Assembly (NCBI RefSeq): GCF_009389585.1
Contig: NZ_VIYG01000003.1
Location: 1-64,000 of the forward strand
Direction of reading: 5' to 3'
DNA length: 64,000 nt
From: Oceanobacillus sp. CFH 90083
GTDB taxonomy: Bacteria; Bacillota; Bacilli; Bacillales; Amphibacillaceae
Under the pieces are notes generated by a model, which saw only the letters and a program-made list of their open reading frames with translations, had not been told where the DNA came from and ran no database searches. The position numbers and the translations under genes are program-made. Below, in pieces: positions 46,771 to 54,986 of this stretch; the first letter of the stretch is position 1; every line of letters begins with the position of its first letter.

Positions 46771-46815
46771 GTTAAAAAGGAAAAGAGTCAGCATCTAACT
46801 CTTTTCCTTTTTAAC
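46771..46815. terminator. Bidirectional terminator between nikE and the kinase-like gene
   Basis: An 18-bp perfect stem, GTTAAAAAGGAAAAGAGT with its complement, surrounds a 9-base loop. It serves both strands; the right arm overlaps the last codons of the leftward kinase-like gene. Confidence 0.8.
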
Positions 46816-47427
46816 AGGCAGATACTTATATAACCGATATAATTTTGAAACAGTATACATAATCCACCTCGGTATCTTTTTCGGAAAATAAGCACGCTGG
46901 TAATATTTTGTATATCCACATTTTAAATCATCCCATTGCGTGCACTTTTTCTCTTGTGAAAAACGTGCAACATCAATAATACGCACATCACCTTCTTTGG
47001 TCAGGATCAGGTTATGCAGATGAATATCTGACGGATTTAATCCTGCCTCTTTCGCGTATTGTAATCCATTGTCAACCTGCTCGATATAATGAGACTTTAA
47101 TGGAATTCCCTCGGCCAGGCACTCAAAGAATGTTTTTCCTTCAATAAAGTCCATTACCAAATAGTTGGCTCCCGATTCATAGATAGTGGGATAATAAGGA
47201 TTTCCGTTTAATTTTTCATAGTTTTGTTTTTCTTCGATTGCTATTTTTTCAAATGATGGATAAAAAATTTTAATCACTTTATTTTCATTTTTAATTTGGA
47301 ATACAGCAGCACTTCTTCCCATGCCATATAATTTTAAGTGACAATGATGTTTGTCTATTTTCATGCGTCCACTTTTTTTAACAAATAAAACGGTGGACGC
47401 ATATTCATTGTATCTAGATGGTTTCAT
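46795..47427 (-). CDS. Small protein-kinase-fold protein (YrzF-like)
   Basis: A 210-residue protein of the protein-kinase-like fold. A glycine-rich loop GMGRSAAVF lies at 35-43, the VAIK-type Lys53 in VIKIFYP, hinge MDFIEG at 92-97, catalytic loop SDIHLHN with Asp134 and Asn139, and a DFG-like Asp152 in IIDVARF. It resembles small Bacillus Ser/Thr-kinase homologues such as YrzF, lacking the large C-lobe. Its ATG overlaps the stop of the 41-residue gene upstream (TAATG), and the operon lies behind a manganese riboswitch. Its substrate is unknown. Confidence 0.75.
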   Translation of the reverse strand: MKPSRYNEYASTVLFVKKSGRMKIDKHHCHLKLYGMGRSAAVFQIKNENKVIKIFYPSFEKIAIEEKQNYEKLNGNPYYPTIYESGANYLVMDFIEGKTFFECLAEGIPLKSHYIEQVDNGLQYAKEAGLNPSDIHLHNLILTKEGDVRIIDVARFSQEKKCTQWDDLKCGYTKYYQRAYFPKKIPRWIMYTVSKLYRLYKYLPVKKEKS

Positions 47428-47552
47428 TATTTTTTAAACGAGCCTTTCCTTTTTGCCAGCTCTTTTTTGATGACAGGAAGGGCATGTTTTTGTGCTTGCT
47501 TTATTCCTTCTTTTACCATTTTAGACTTTAAAAGCTTTGTAAGTTTAGACAT
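47427..47552 (-). CDS. 41-residue basic protein of unknown function
   Basis: A short gene starting at ATG 47552 behind AAGGAGG. The product is MSKLTKLLKSKMVKEGIKQA, then a second basic stretch to residue 41: highly charged with many lysines, no cysteine, no membrane segment, probably an amphipathic helix. Its TAA overlaps the start codon of the kinase-like gene, which indicates translational coupling and makes chance unlikely. I do not recognise a family. Confidence 0.7.
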   Translation of the reverse strand: MSKLTKLLKSKMVKEGIKQAQKHALPVIKKELAKRKGSFKK

Positions 47553-47601
47553 TTCTATTCCTCCTTGAACAACTTTTTGAAGTAAGTGTGGCAAAAGTTT
47601 A

Positions 47602-47728
47602 TAAAAAAGAGACCTTTGCCCACCTGTTTGGACAAAGGTCTCGCAAGCAACGAATGGTAATTGTTGCCAGCAGTGCCGAGGATATCTCCTGTAATGACGA
47701 CAGCTGCTATTATGCTACTCCCCTTTGG
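47602..47728 (-). ncRNA. yybP-ykoY (manganese) riboswitch with intrinsic terminator
   Basis: Read on the minus strand, the element begins CAAAGGGGAGTAGC, contains GTCGTCATTACAGG and CCTCGGCACTGCTGG, and ends TTGCGAGACCTTTG. These are the conserved ends and internal loop of the yybP-ykoY family, which binds Mn2+. GAGACCTTTG then pairs with CAAAGGTCTC and is followed by TTTTTTAT, an intrinsic terminator that shares the 3' strand of helix P1. This arrangement gives transcription when Mn2+ is bound. It lies 50 bases upstream of the 41-residue gene. Confidence 0.85.
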
Positions 47729-47958
47729 GATTTATTTCAATTGATATTTTCATTTATTATATAGTGCTGGTACGATAAGTGCAAATTTTAACGTATTTAA
47801 ATTTTTTTATGGAAATCACTGTAGCTGGTGCTGTAACTTTTAGTATAAAATGATTCCCCTGCACGAAGAAATACATCGTTTAACTTCATTTGATATGTGT
47901 AATAAATACGATATAAGCATATTCTAATCAGGACAGTATGTTTTAAGGAGGAAGTAAC

Positions 47959-49905
47959 ATGCAGCTTAATGCGGCTCAAAAATTAATTCAGGATCATTTG
48001 CTGTCAGGAGAGATGAAGGCTGGAGAAGAGATTGGAATAAAAATTGATCAGACGCTGACGCAGGATGCTACAGGTACGATGGTCATGCTGGAGCTGGAAG
48101 CGATGGGGATTGATCGGGTGAAGACAGAGGCTTCTGCACAATACGTGGACCATAATTTGATTCAGGAGGATTTTCGTAACGCGGATGACCATTTATTTTT
48201 AAGAAGTGCGGCACAAAAATTTGGTATCTACTATAGCAGACCTGGAAATGGGGTCAGTCATCCTGTCCATATGCAGCAGCTGGCACGTCCGGGAAAAACC
48301 TTATTAGGTTCAGATAGTCATACATGTGCAAATGGCTGCATGGGCATGTTAGCTATTGGTGCAGGTGGTATTGATGTCACGATGGCGATGACGGGGGAAC
48401 CTTACTATATAAAAATGCCGCGAATTATGGGAGTAGAGCTTACGGGAAAACTTCCTGACTGGGTCAGTGCGAAAGATGTCATTTTAGAAATGCTGCGCCG
48501 CCACGGCGTAAAAGGTGGAGTCGGCAGGATAATTGAATACTATGGACCGGGTGTCAAAGAACTATCTGCCATGGATCGGCATGTTATTGCCAATATGGGG
48601 GCTGAGCTTGGAGCGACTGCAACTGTATTTCCATCTGACAAAGAGATAAAGCGATTTCTAAAAACGCAGGGGCGTGAAGACCAGTGGATAGAATTAAAAG
48701 CTGATAACGGAGCAACGTATGACGAACATGAAAAAATGAATTTATCTGAGCTGGAACCGTTGATTGCGAAACCATCCAGTCCTGATAATGTTGTACCTGT
48801 TACAGAAATAGCTGGAGAAGCCATTTATCAATCTTATATCGGTTCTTCTGCTAACCCGGGTTACCGTGATTTTGCAATTACCGGTGAAATTGTGAAAGGG
48901 AAACAGATTGCTGCTGGTATTTCCTTTGATATTAATCCGACCTCCCGTCAATTGCTGGAGCAGCTTGTGGAGAATGGATATATTGCGAATCTCCTGTCTG
49001 CCGGAGCCCGGATGCATCAGGCAGGCTGTAATGGCTGTATTGGAATGGGACAGGCACCAGCGACGGGGCGGAATAGTTTACGGACAACACCAAGAAATTT
49101 TCCGGGACGATCTGGCACAAGAGAAGACAGTGTTTTTCTTTGCAGTCCGGAAACAGCTGCTGCTTCTGCGTTGACTGGTGTTATTACAGACCCAAGGACA
49201 TTAGATATTTCTTATCCGAAAATAAAAGAACCGACTACTTTTTCCACACAGGGTATGCTGGAGGAACCACCGGAAGATAACAGCCAAATCAAATTGGAAA
49301 AAGGGCCGAATATCACTTCCATTCCAGATTTTCAGCCAATGGAAGATAACTTTGATTTGCCTGTTTTATTAAAAATGAAAGACAATATTTCAACAGATGA
49401 AATCCTTGCCGGCGGTTCGCGCGTCTTACCATACCGCAGCAATATTCAAAAAATCAGTACCTTTGCGTTTGAGATTATTGATGATAATTATTACGAAAAG
49501 GCGATGAAAAAACGTGATAACGGTGGTCATATGGTTGTTGCCGGTTATAATTATGGGCAAGGATCCAGCCGGGAGCATGCAGCGCTCGCACCCCGTTATC
49601 TTGGATTAAAGGTTGTGCTCGTAAAAGATTTTGCCCGCATTCACCTGCAGAATTTGATTAACTTTGGTATTTTGCCATTAACGTTTGTCAATGAGGAGGA
49701 CTATAATCTGCTCCATCAGGAGGATGTACTTGAATTTCGCCATATCCACCAGACAATTCAAAACCAGCGTACCTTTGATATTAAGCTGAAGGGAACAAAT
49801 CGTACCATTACCGTTCAGCATGATCTTACGAGACGGCATCTTGAAATTCTGCTGGCCGGCGGAATTATTAATTGGATTAAAATACGAGTTCAAAATGGAC
49901 AATAA
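47959..49905 (+). CDS. Aconitate hydratase (short, Aquifex-type)
   Basis: A 648-residue aconitase-superfamily enzyme, shorter than the usual 900-residue AcnA. It has one continuous chain with the swivel domain at the C-terminus (AGYNYGQGSSREHAALAPRYLG). [4Fe-4S] cysteines are Cys123 in GSDSHTCANG, and Cys357 and Cys360 in AGCNGCIGMG. The ATG at 47959 follows AAGGAGGAAG. Homoaconitase or a related hydro-lyase role cannot be excluded. The last residues (RVQNGQ and stop) are encoded by the left end of a MITE-like element, so the original C-terminus has been changed. Confidence 0.8.
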   Translation: MQLNAAQKLIQDHLLSGEMKAGEEIGIKIDQTLTQDATGTMVMLELEAMGIDRVKTEASAQYVDHNLIQEDFRNADDHLFLRSAAQKFGIYYSRPGNGVSHPVHMQQLARPGKTLLGSDSHTCANGCMGMLAIGAGGIDVTMAMTGEPYYIKMPRIMGVELTGKLPDWVSAKDVILEMLRRHGVKGGVGRIIEYYGPGVKELSAMDRHVIANMGAELGATATVFPSDKEIKRFLKTQGREDQWIELKADNGATYDEHEKMNLSELEPLIAKPSSPDNVVPVTEIAGEAIYQSYIGSSANPGYRDFAITGEIVKGKQIAAGISFDINPTSRQLLEQLVENGYIANLLSAGARMHQAGCNGCIGMGQAPATGRNSLRTTPRNFPGRSGTREDSVFLCSPETAAASALTGVITDPRTLDISYPKIKEPTTFSTQGMLEEPPEDNSQIKLEKGPNITSIPDFQPMEDNFDLPVLLKMKDNISTDEILAGGSRVLPYRSNIQKISTFAFEIIDDNYYEKAMKKRDNGGHMVVAGYNYGQGSSREHAALAPRYLGLKVVLVKDFARIHLQNLINFGILPLTFVNEEDYNLLHQEDVLEFRHIHQTIQNQRTFDIKLKGTNRTITVQHDLTRRHLEILLAGGIINWIKIRVQNGQ

Positions 49906-50031
49906 AAAGGACCAAGAGGTTCAAGGCGGCGCAGATTTGAGGAACGGAACGTATGATTTTAGATACGTGAGTACCGGAAAAGCAAGCCAACGCAGAAATT
50001 CGATGTGTCATTTTTGTTGGACTTTTTGAAC
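49888..50031. mobile_element. MITE-like element, copy 3 (in the 3' end of the aconitase gene)
   Basis: The 144-bp element begins GTTCAAAATGGACAATAAAA and ends GTTGGACTTTTTGAAC. Its subterminal regions also pair (TGTTGGAC against GTCCAACA). CAACGCAGAAATTCGATGTG matches copy 1. Its left terminal repeat supplies the aconitase stop codon at 49903-49905. Its internal ACGTATGATTTTAGATACGT forms a hairpin. Confidence 0.78.
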
Positions 50032-50068
50032 AACCTCTTAAAGAAAAACAATAGAAAGGAAGTCAGCT

Positions 50069-50236
50069 ATGGGATCACAGGAACATGCCTGTAAAGCTTG
50101 TGCCGGAACAGGGCTATTAATGGATGATGAACAGTGGCACTATACGTGTACCGTTTGTCATGGTGATGGGTTTGTTGCCGCTGTGGAAAGAACGGAAAAG
50201 CTGCAGGTAGATGAAAATCACAGAGTAATTGATTAA
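50069..50236 (+). CDS. 55-residue DnaJ-type zinc-finger protein
   Basis: A small protein starting at ATG 50069 behind GAAAGGAAG. It has two CxxCxGxG-type knuckles, CKACAGTG at 8-15 and CTVCHGDGF at 27-35, spaced like one DnaJ central zinc site, and an acidic C-terminal tail. It has no J-domain. Similar one-finger proteins of unknown function occur in Bacillus. Being only 37 bases downstream of a MITE copy, it may rely on transcription through that element or on its own promoter. Confidence 0.75.
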   Translation: MGSQEHACKACAGTGLLMDDEQWHYTCTVCHGDGFVAAVERTEKLQVDENHRVID

Positions 50237-50393
50237 ATGGAAGCAGTCGAAGTGATACTGTTGATTTTACAGCATTTGCTTTGGCTGTTTTTAATATTTG
50301 AAATCATATCGACAGGAACCTGAGATTGTGAAATAATATATGAAAAAAGTGTTATGGACATATATACCGCATAATACAGAAGAGGGTGCCGTT

Positions 50394-50897
50394 TTGAGAA
50401 TACATATTGCTCCACTGCAAATAGAGGATGAAGATAAGTTATATACGTTTGAATTAAATAACAGAAATTACTTTGAAAAATCTGTTCCTTCACGGGGAGA
50501 TGCATTTTATCAACTGGATTATTTTCGTGATAGACTTCATGAATTACTGAAGGAGCAAGCTGATGGACAATCGTATTTTTATTTAATTAAAGACGATGAT
50601 GGAGAGATTTTAGGGAGGGTCAATTTAACAGATATCGAGCCTGCTCAGCAAATAGGCTTTTTAGGATACAGAGTAGCTGAAGCACATACGGGAAAAGGAC
50701 TAGCAGGAGAGGCTGTCAGACTTCTAAAAGAAGAAGCGAAGGCACTGGGACTGAGCGGAATAAAAGCGCAGACGACTGCTGATAATATTGCTTCTCAAAA
50801 AGTATTGGAAAAGCAGGGGTTTGAGGAAATAAGCAGGGAAGATACTGCTTATGAAGGGAAGCAGCTGACTTTTGTTTATTATCAAGCAGACTTATGA
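50394..50897 (+). CDS. RimJ/RimL-type GNAT acetyltransferase
   Basis: A GNAT protein of about 167 residues. TTG 50394 behind GAGGGTG gives MRIHIAPLQIEDED, a normal family start; an ATG at 50340 lacks a ribosome site. The acetyl-CoA motif is YRVAEAHTGKGLAGEAVRLL, followed by TTADNIASQKVLEKQGFEEI, typical of ribosomal-protein-type acetylases. Substrate unknown. Confidence 0.83.
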   Translation: MRIHIAPLQIEDEDKLYTFELNNRNYFEKSVPSRGDAFYQLDYFRDRLHELLKEQADGQSYFYLIKDDDGEILGRVNLTDIEPAQQIGFLGYRVAEAHTGKGLAGEAVRLLKEEAKALGLSGIKAQTTADNIASQKVLEKQGFEEISREDTAYEGKQLTFVYYQADL

Positions 50898-51179
50898 AAT
50901 GGATTGTTATAGGCTAAGAAAAAAGCTGCTTGATTGGAAGTTCAATCAGGCTTAATCAGTGAAGAAGAGCATAAACTTCCTATGAATTAACAACTTTTGA
51001 GAAGTGTCGAATCATTGTTGATTATTCTCCAACCAGTGCCGAAAGTGGTAGTTTTTTTGTTTTAAATGTACCGATGCTATGAGAATTAGCAGTATGTTCT
51101 ATTAATAATCTTCTGTCGTATTTCATTGCTAGTTTAATTACTTATCTGTTATGAATGGGTACTTCTGAAAAGTACTTAA
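50898..51179. other. Gap without gene
   Basis: A spacer with a few short frames and no recognisable product, probably the lost N-terminal part of the acetyltransferase remnant that follows. Confidence 0.35.
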
Positions 51180-51406
51180 TCAAGGAATTGGTACAGAGCT
51201 GATTAAGTACTTAATAAATTGGGGAAAGCAGCAAAAAGATTTAGAGAAAATTTGTTTAGGTGTATTGTCGGTAAACGCACGAGCAATAAAAGTCTACAAA
51301 CGAATGGGATTTATAGAAGAAGGAAGACAATTAAATTAAATATGAAGATGGAACGTACAGTGATGATATTTTAATCGCTTATCATCTTAATGGCAATTTT
51401 AAATAG
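51180..51406 (+). pseudogene. GNAT acetyltransferase remnant (C-terminal half)
   Basis: A frame gives QGIGTELIKYLINWGKQQKD, then ICLGVLSVNARAIKVYKRMGF and EEGRQLN before a stop; a shifted frame continues IKYEDGTYSDDILIAYHL. These are the CoA-loop and C-terminal strands of a GNAT protein, with a frameshift near 51338 and no N-terminal half. It is decayed. Confidence 0.7.
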
Positions 51407-51476
51407 AGAGGGAGATGGATTTATCGGCCTCTCTATTTTGTTCTCTCTACATTATGAAAAATACATAAGCTCTTAT

Positions 51477-52220
51477 TTAAACATCCGTTCCCAGAGTAAG
51501 CCCGCCATCCACTACAATTTCAGCACCATTACAGTAAGCACTCTCATCAGAGGCGAGAAAAGCGGCTACTTGCGCTATATCATTAGGCTGCCCGAGCCTT
51601 TTTAATGGAACAGAATCAGCTTCATTTAGATTCAGGTTGCAGCTGCTCACCATATTTGTTTGAATAACGCCGGGATGAATGGAATTCACTCTGATTCCTT
51701 TTGGTCCTAATTCGATAGCGGCAGATTTAGAAAGATTGGATACAGCTGCTTTTGAAGCTGCATAGGCGGCTGCATCATTAATTGGCGCAAAAGCAGAGAT
51801 AGATATATTATTAATAATCGACCCTTTTTGCTGTTTCTCCATATAGGGTGCGACTGCCTTTATTCCCATAAAAACACCGAGCTGATTCACGTTGATTAAC
51901 TGTTGAAAATCCTCCACGGTTGTATCTAACAGAGGTTTTTTAATGAAAATACCGGCATTGTTAACAAGTACATCTATTTTATTATAAGCTTCTATAATAG
52001 ATTGGACTGCTGTTACCCAATCAGCTTCGTTTGTCACATCTAATTGGACAGGAAGACTTCGATTTTGTCCAATCTCTAACGAGAGAGCTTCAGCATCTTT
52101 AAAACTCCTTGCTCCTACGGCAACTTTTGCGCTAAGTGAAGCGAAATGTTTGGCGATACCTTTTCCCTGGCCACGATTCGCTCCGGTTACTAAAACGACT
52201 TGATCTTTTAAATTTGGCAT
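51477..52220 (-). CDS. SDR-family NAD(P)-dependent oxidoreductase
   Basis: A 247-residue classical short-chain dehydrogenase. The cofactor loop is GANRGQGKG at 13-21, NNAG at 87-90, catalytic Ser near 140-142, and Tyr153 and Lys157 in YAASK. LVTGANRGQGK with DVTNEADW suggests an NADP- or NAD-linked reductase of FabG/gluconate dehydrogenase type. It is divergent from the aldehyde dehydrogenase cluster. Substrate unknown. Confidence 0.9.
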   Translation of the reverse strand: MPNLKDQVVLVTGANRGQGKGIAKHFASLSAKVAVGARSFKDAEALSLEIGQNRSLPVQLDVTNEADWVTAVQSIIEAYNKIDVLVNNAGIFIKKPLLDTTVEDFQQLINVNQLGVFMGIKAVAPYMEKQQKGSIINNISISAFAPINDAAAYAASKAAVSNLSKSAAIELGPKGIRVNSIHPGVIQTNMVSSCNLNLNEADSVPLKRLGQPNDIAQVAAFLASDESAYCNGAEIVVDGGLTLGTDV

Positions 52221-52546
52221 AATTTCTCCTTTAATTTTTACTGTTTTTAATTAGAATTTACCACAGTGAACCTGCTTGTAAACGATCTGTTTCTAACAAA
52301 GGAAAAATGACGGGAGGCCATATGGCTGAACACTTCTGGATTTTCCTTTTTGCGGGCGTATCGTTTAATGTTTGAGTCTATTGATTAACTTACCTTTAAA
52401 AGCTTATACAGTCAATTTATAAGATAGGTTATCATTCAAATTTGAATAATTTTATTCCTTTTTTACAAAAAAGGTTTTATTATGTTCAATTATGTGATAA
52501 AGTATAGGAAATTCTTAAAATGAAGGATTTGAAAAGGGGGATTATT
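52221..52546. other. Intergenic region between divergent genes
   Basis: AT-rich, probably holding promoters for the SDR gene and the aldehyde dehydrogenase cluster. I see no clear operator. Confidence 0.4.
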
Positions 52547-54052
52547 TTGCAAACGTTACATGTTGATTTAAAACCTAAGGTAAAAGAATTTCTTCAAGAA
52601 AGTATCGGGCTTTATATGAATGGGGAGTATGTTGAATCTGTCAGGAGCAATAAATTCGATGTTTTAGATCCTGCCACAGAAGAGCGGATAGCTCAGGTTT
52701 ATCAGGCGGATAAAGAGGATATTGACAGGGCAGTAAAAGCAGCGAGAACAGCCTTTGATGAAGGGGAATGGACAAAAATGAAAGCGGCTTCCCGTTCTCG
52801 TATTATTTATAAATTTGCTGATCTTTTAGAAGAAAATCGTGAAGAATTAGCGCAATTAGAATCGTTGGATAACGGAAAGCCTTACAAAACAGCTTTAACA
52901 GATGATGTCGATGGCACCATTGAACATTTTAGATACTATGCTGGTTTTGCAACGAAGATTCAAGGTAAAACAACGAATGTTGCACCAGACTATATTAACT
53001 ACACCGTTCATGAACCTATAGGCGTGGCCGGACAAATTATTCCATGGAACTTTCCACTGCTGATGGCTGCCTGGAAGCTGGGATCAGCACTTGCTGTCGG
53101 CTGTACAGTTGTTATCAAGCCGGCAAGTGAAACACCATTATCCTTACTATATATAGCGCAATTATTTAAAGAAGCCGGCGTTCCGGATGGTGTTGTCAAT
53201 GTTGTTCCCGGATCAGGAAGAGAAGCTGGAGAGGCAATTACTACACATCCGCTGGTTGATAAGGTGGCATTTACCGGCTCAACTAATGTAGGGAAGAGTG
53301 TGATGAAAAAAGCTGCTGATCAGTTGAAAAACGTTACTTTAGAATTAGGGGGCAAATCGCCTACAATTATTTTGGAAGATGCAAATCTGGAAAAGACAAT
53401 AGATGGTGCTTTCTCTGGTACGATGTATAATCACGGTCAAAATTGCAGTGCTTGCACAAGAGTATATGTACAAAGAAACATTTATGACCAAGTTTTGCAA
53501 GGGCTTTCAGAAAAATTAGAGCAAATTCAACTTGGACATGGATTAGACCCGGAAACAGATATGGGCCCGCTTGTATCGAAAAGACAGCAGCAGACAGTTC
53601 TTGATTATATCCAAAAGGGTGTGGATGAGGGTGCAAGACTTATTGGCGACCGTACACCTGTATCTGAAAAAGGCTTTTTTGTAAAACCGATTATTTTTGC
53701 AGATGTCCATGAAGAGATGACGATTGTTCGGGAAGAAATCTTTGGGCCAGTTATGACTGTTCATGTATTCGATACCGTAGAGGAAGCTATTCAGAAAGCG
53801 AATGATAGCATCTACGGACTGGCTTCCAGTGTATGGACAGAGAATTTAAAACAAGCGCACTATATTGCCGGAAAACTTCAGGCAGGAACGGTATGGATAA
53901 ATGATGTCGGGCAAGAATGGGAAACGATGCCATTTGGAGGCTACAAACAGTCAGGTATTGGACGTGAGATGGGCGGAGAATACGGGCTACGGAATTATAC
54001 AGAAGTCAAGAGTGTCTATGTAAATATCGAGCAAGATGAAAATAATGGATAA
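52547..54052 (+). CDS. Aldehyde dehydrogenase
   Basis: A 501-residue NAD(P)-dependent aldehyde dehydrogenase. TTG 52547 follows AAAGGGGG; an ATG at 52520 overlaps that site. Catalytic Glu266 is in LELGGKSP and Cys300 in HGQNCSACTRVY. The cofactor motif FTGSTNVGK is intact. Gene order suggests it oxidises an aldehyde formed by the lyase or the FAD oxidase that follow. It could also act on betaine-type or general aldehydes. Confidence 0.9.
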   Translation: MQTLHVDLKPKVKEFLQESIGLYMNGEYVESVRSNKFDVLDPATEERIAQVYQADKEDIDRAVKAARTAFDEGEWTKMKAASRSRIIYKFADLLEENREELAQLESLDNGKPYKTALTDDVDGTIEHFRYYAGFATKIQGKTTNVAPDYINYTVHEPIGVAGQIIPWNFPLLMAAWKLGSALAVGCTVVIKPASETPLSLLYIAQLFKEAGVPDGVVNVVPGSGREAGEAITTHPLVDKVAFTGSTNVGKSVMKKAADQLKNVTLELGGKSPTIILEDANLEKTIDGAFSGTMYNHGQNCSACTRVYVQRNIYDQVLQGLSEKLEQIQLGHGLDPETDMGPLVSKRQQQTVLDYIQKGVDEGARLIGDRTPVSEKGFFVKPIIFADVHEEMTIVREEIFGPVMTVHVFDTVEEAIQKANDSIYGLASSVWTENLKQAHYIAGKLQAGTVWINDVGQEWETMPFGGYKQSGIGREMGGEYGLRNYTEVKSVYVNIEQDENNG

Positions 54053-54080
54053 TAATTAAAAAATAACAGGAGGGTTTTCC

Positions 54081-54986
54081 ATGACGAAACCAACAGGAAT
54101 GATTCCAGCTTTACCTACACCAATGAATGAGGATAATAGTATTAATTATAGCGGTATTGGAGAAGTAATTGATCATCTTATCGATAATGGAATTGAAACA
54201 ATATTAGTGGGAGGAAGCACTGGGGAGTACTCTCTTATGAGTATGGATGAAAGAAAGGAAGTTATTGAGTATGTTTGTGACAAAGCCGGCGGCAGAGCAA
54301 AAGTAATGGCTGGTACGGGCTGCCACCGCTTAGAAGATACGATCGCACTTACAAAATTTGCATCAGAAGCAGGTGCAGAATGGGCTCTGGTCATTAATCC
54401 TTATTATATGCAGACAAGCGAGCAGGGAATTGTTGATTATTATAAAGCAGTTGCAGAAAGTTCGGATATTGGTATTGTTATTTATCATTACCCGGAAGCA
54501 ACCAATGTGGTATTAAGCCCGGAATTACTTCATGAGATAAGTGAAATTGATAATGTGGTAGGAATAAAAAATACGGATGATCAAGTTCATACATGTAAAT
54601 TATTAGCACTGACAAAAGATAATCCTGATTTTTCCGTACTGACTGGATTTGAGCATCTAATCGTTCCTACATTAGCAATTGGCGGGCAAGGGGCAATTGG
54701 TGTCGTTCATAATTTAGTTCCTGCGGAGATGGTGCGTTTATATGATCTAGTAGTAAACGAAAATAACATTCAGGAAGCAATAGCATTAAACAAAAAATTG
54801 ATGCCTCTATACAATGCGATTGAGGAAGAGGTTATACCAGGTACGGTAAAAGCCGGACTCGAAGCATTAGGATTACCAGGCGGAAACAGCCGAAATCCTT
54901 TAGTGCCGGCAACAGAAGGGTATCGTCAGAAAATAAAGAAATTATTATCCGATGCAGGTGTGTTAAAAACGGAGGAAGCAAAATGA
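54081..54986 (+). CDS. DapA/NAL-superfamily lyase, not DHDPS
   Basis: A 301-residue class I Schiff-base aldolase/dehydratase fold. Lys163 (VVGIKNTD) is the Schiff-base residue and Tyr135 is in VIYHYPEATN; GGSTGEY at 44-50 is the carboxylate loop. The DHDPS arginine (YNVPxR) is absent here (YHYPEA), so lysine biosynthesis is unlikely. It could be a keto-sugar-acid lyase or a dehydratase. Its stop overlaps the start of the FAD gene by 4 bases. Confidence 0.85.
   Translation: MTKPTGMIPALPTPMNEDNSINYSGIGEVIDHLIDNGIETILVGGSTGEYSLMSMDERKEVIEYVCDKAGGRAKVMAGTGCHRLEDTIALTKFASEAGAEWALVINPYYMQTSEQGIVDYYKAVAESSDIGIVIYHYPEATNVVLSPELLHEISEIDNVVGIKNTDDQVHTCKLLALTKDNPDFSVLTGFEHLIVPTLAIGGQGAIGVVHNLVPAEMVRLYDLVVNENNIQEAIALNKKLMPLYNAIEEEVIPGTVKAGLEALGLPGGNSRNPLVPATEGYRQKIKKLLSDAGVLKTEEAK

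Noticed and set aside
54081-54986. Calling this gene dapA
   Set aside because: The YNVPxR arginine that binds pyruvate's partner in DHDPS is missing and the context is catabolic.
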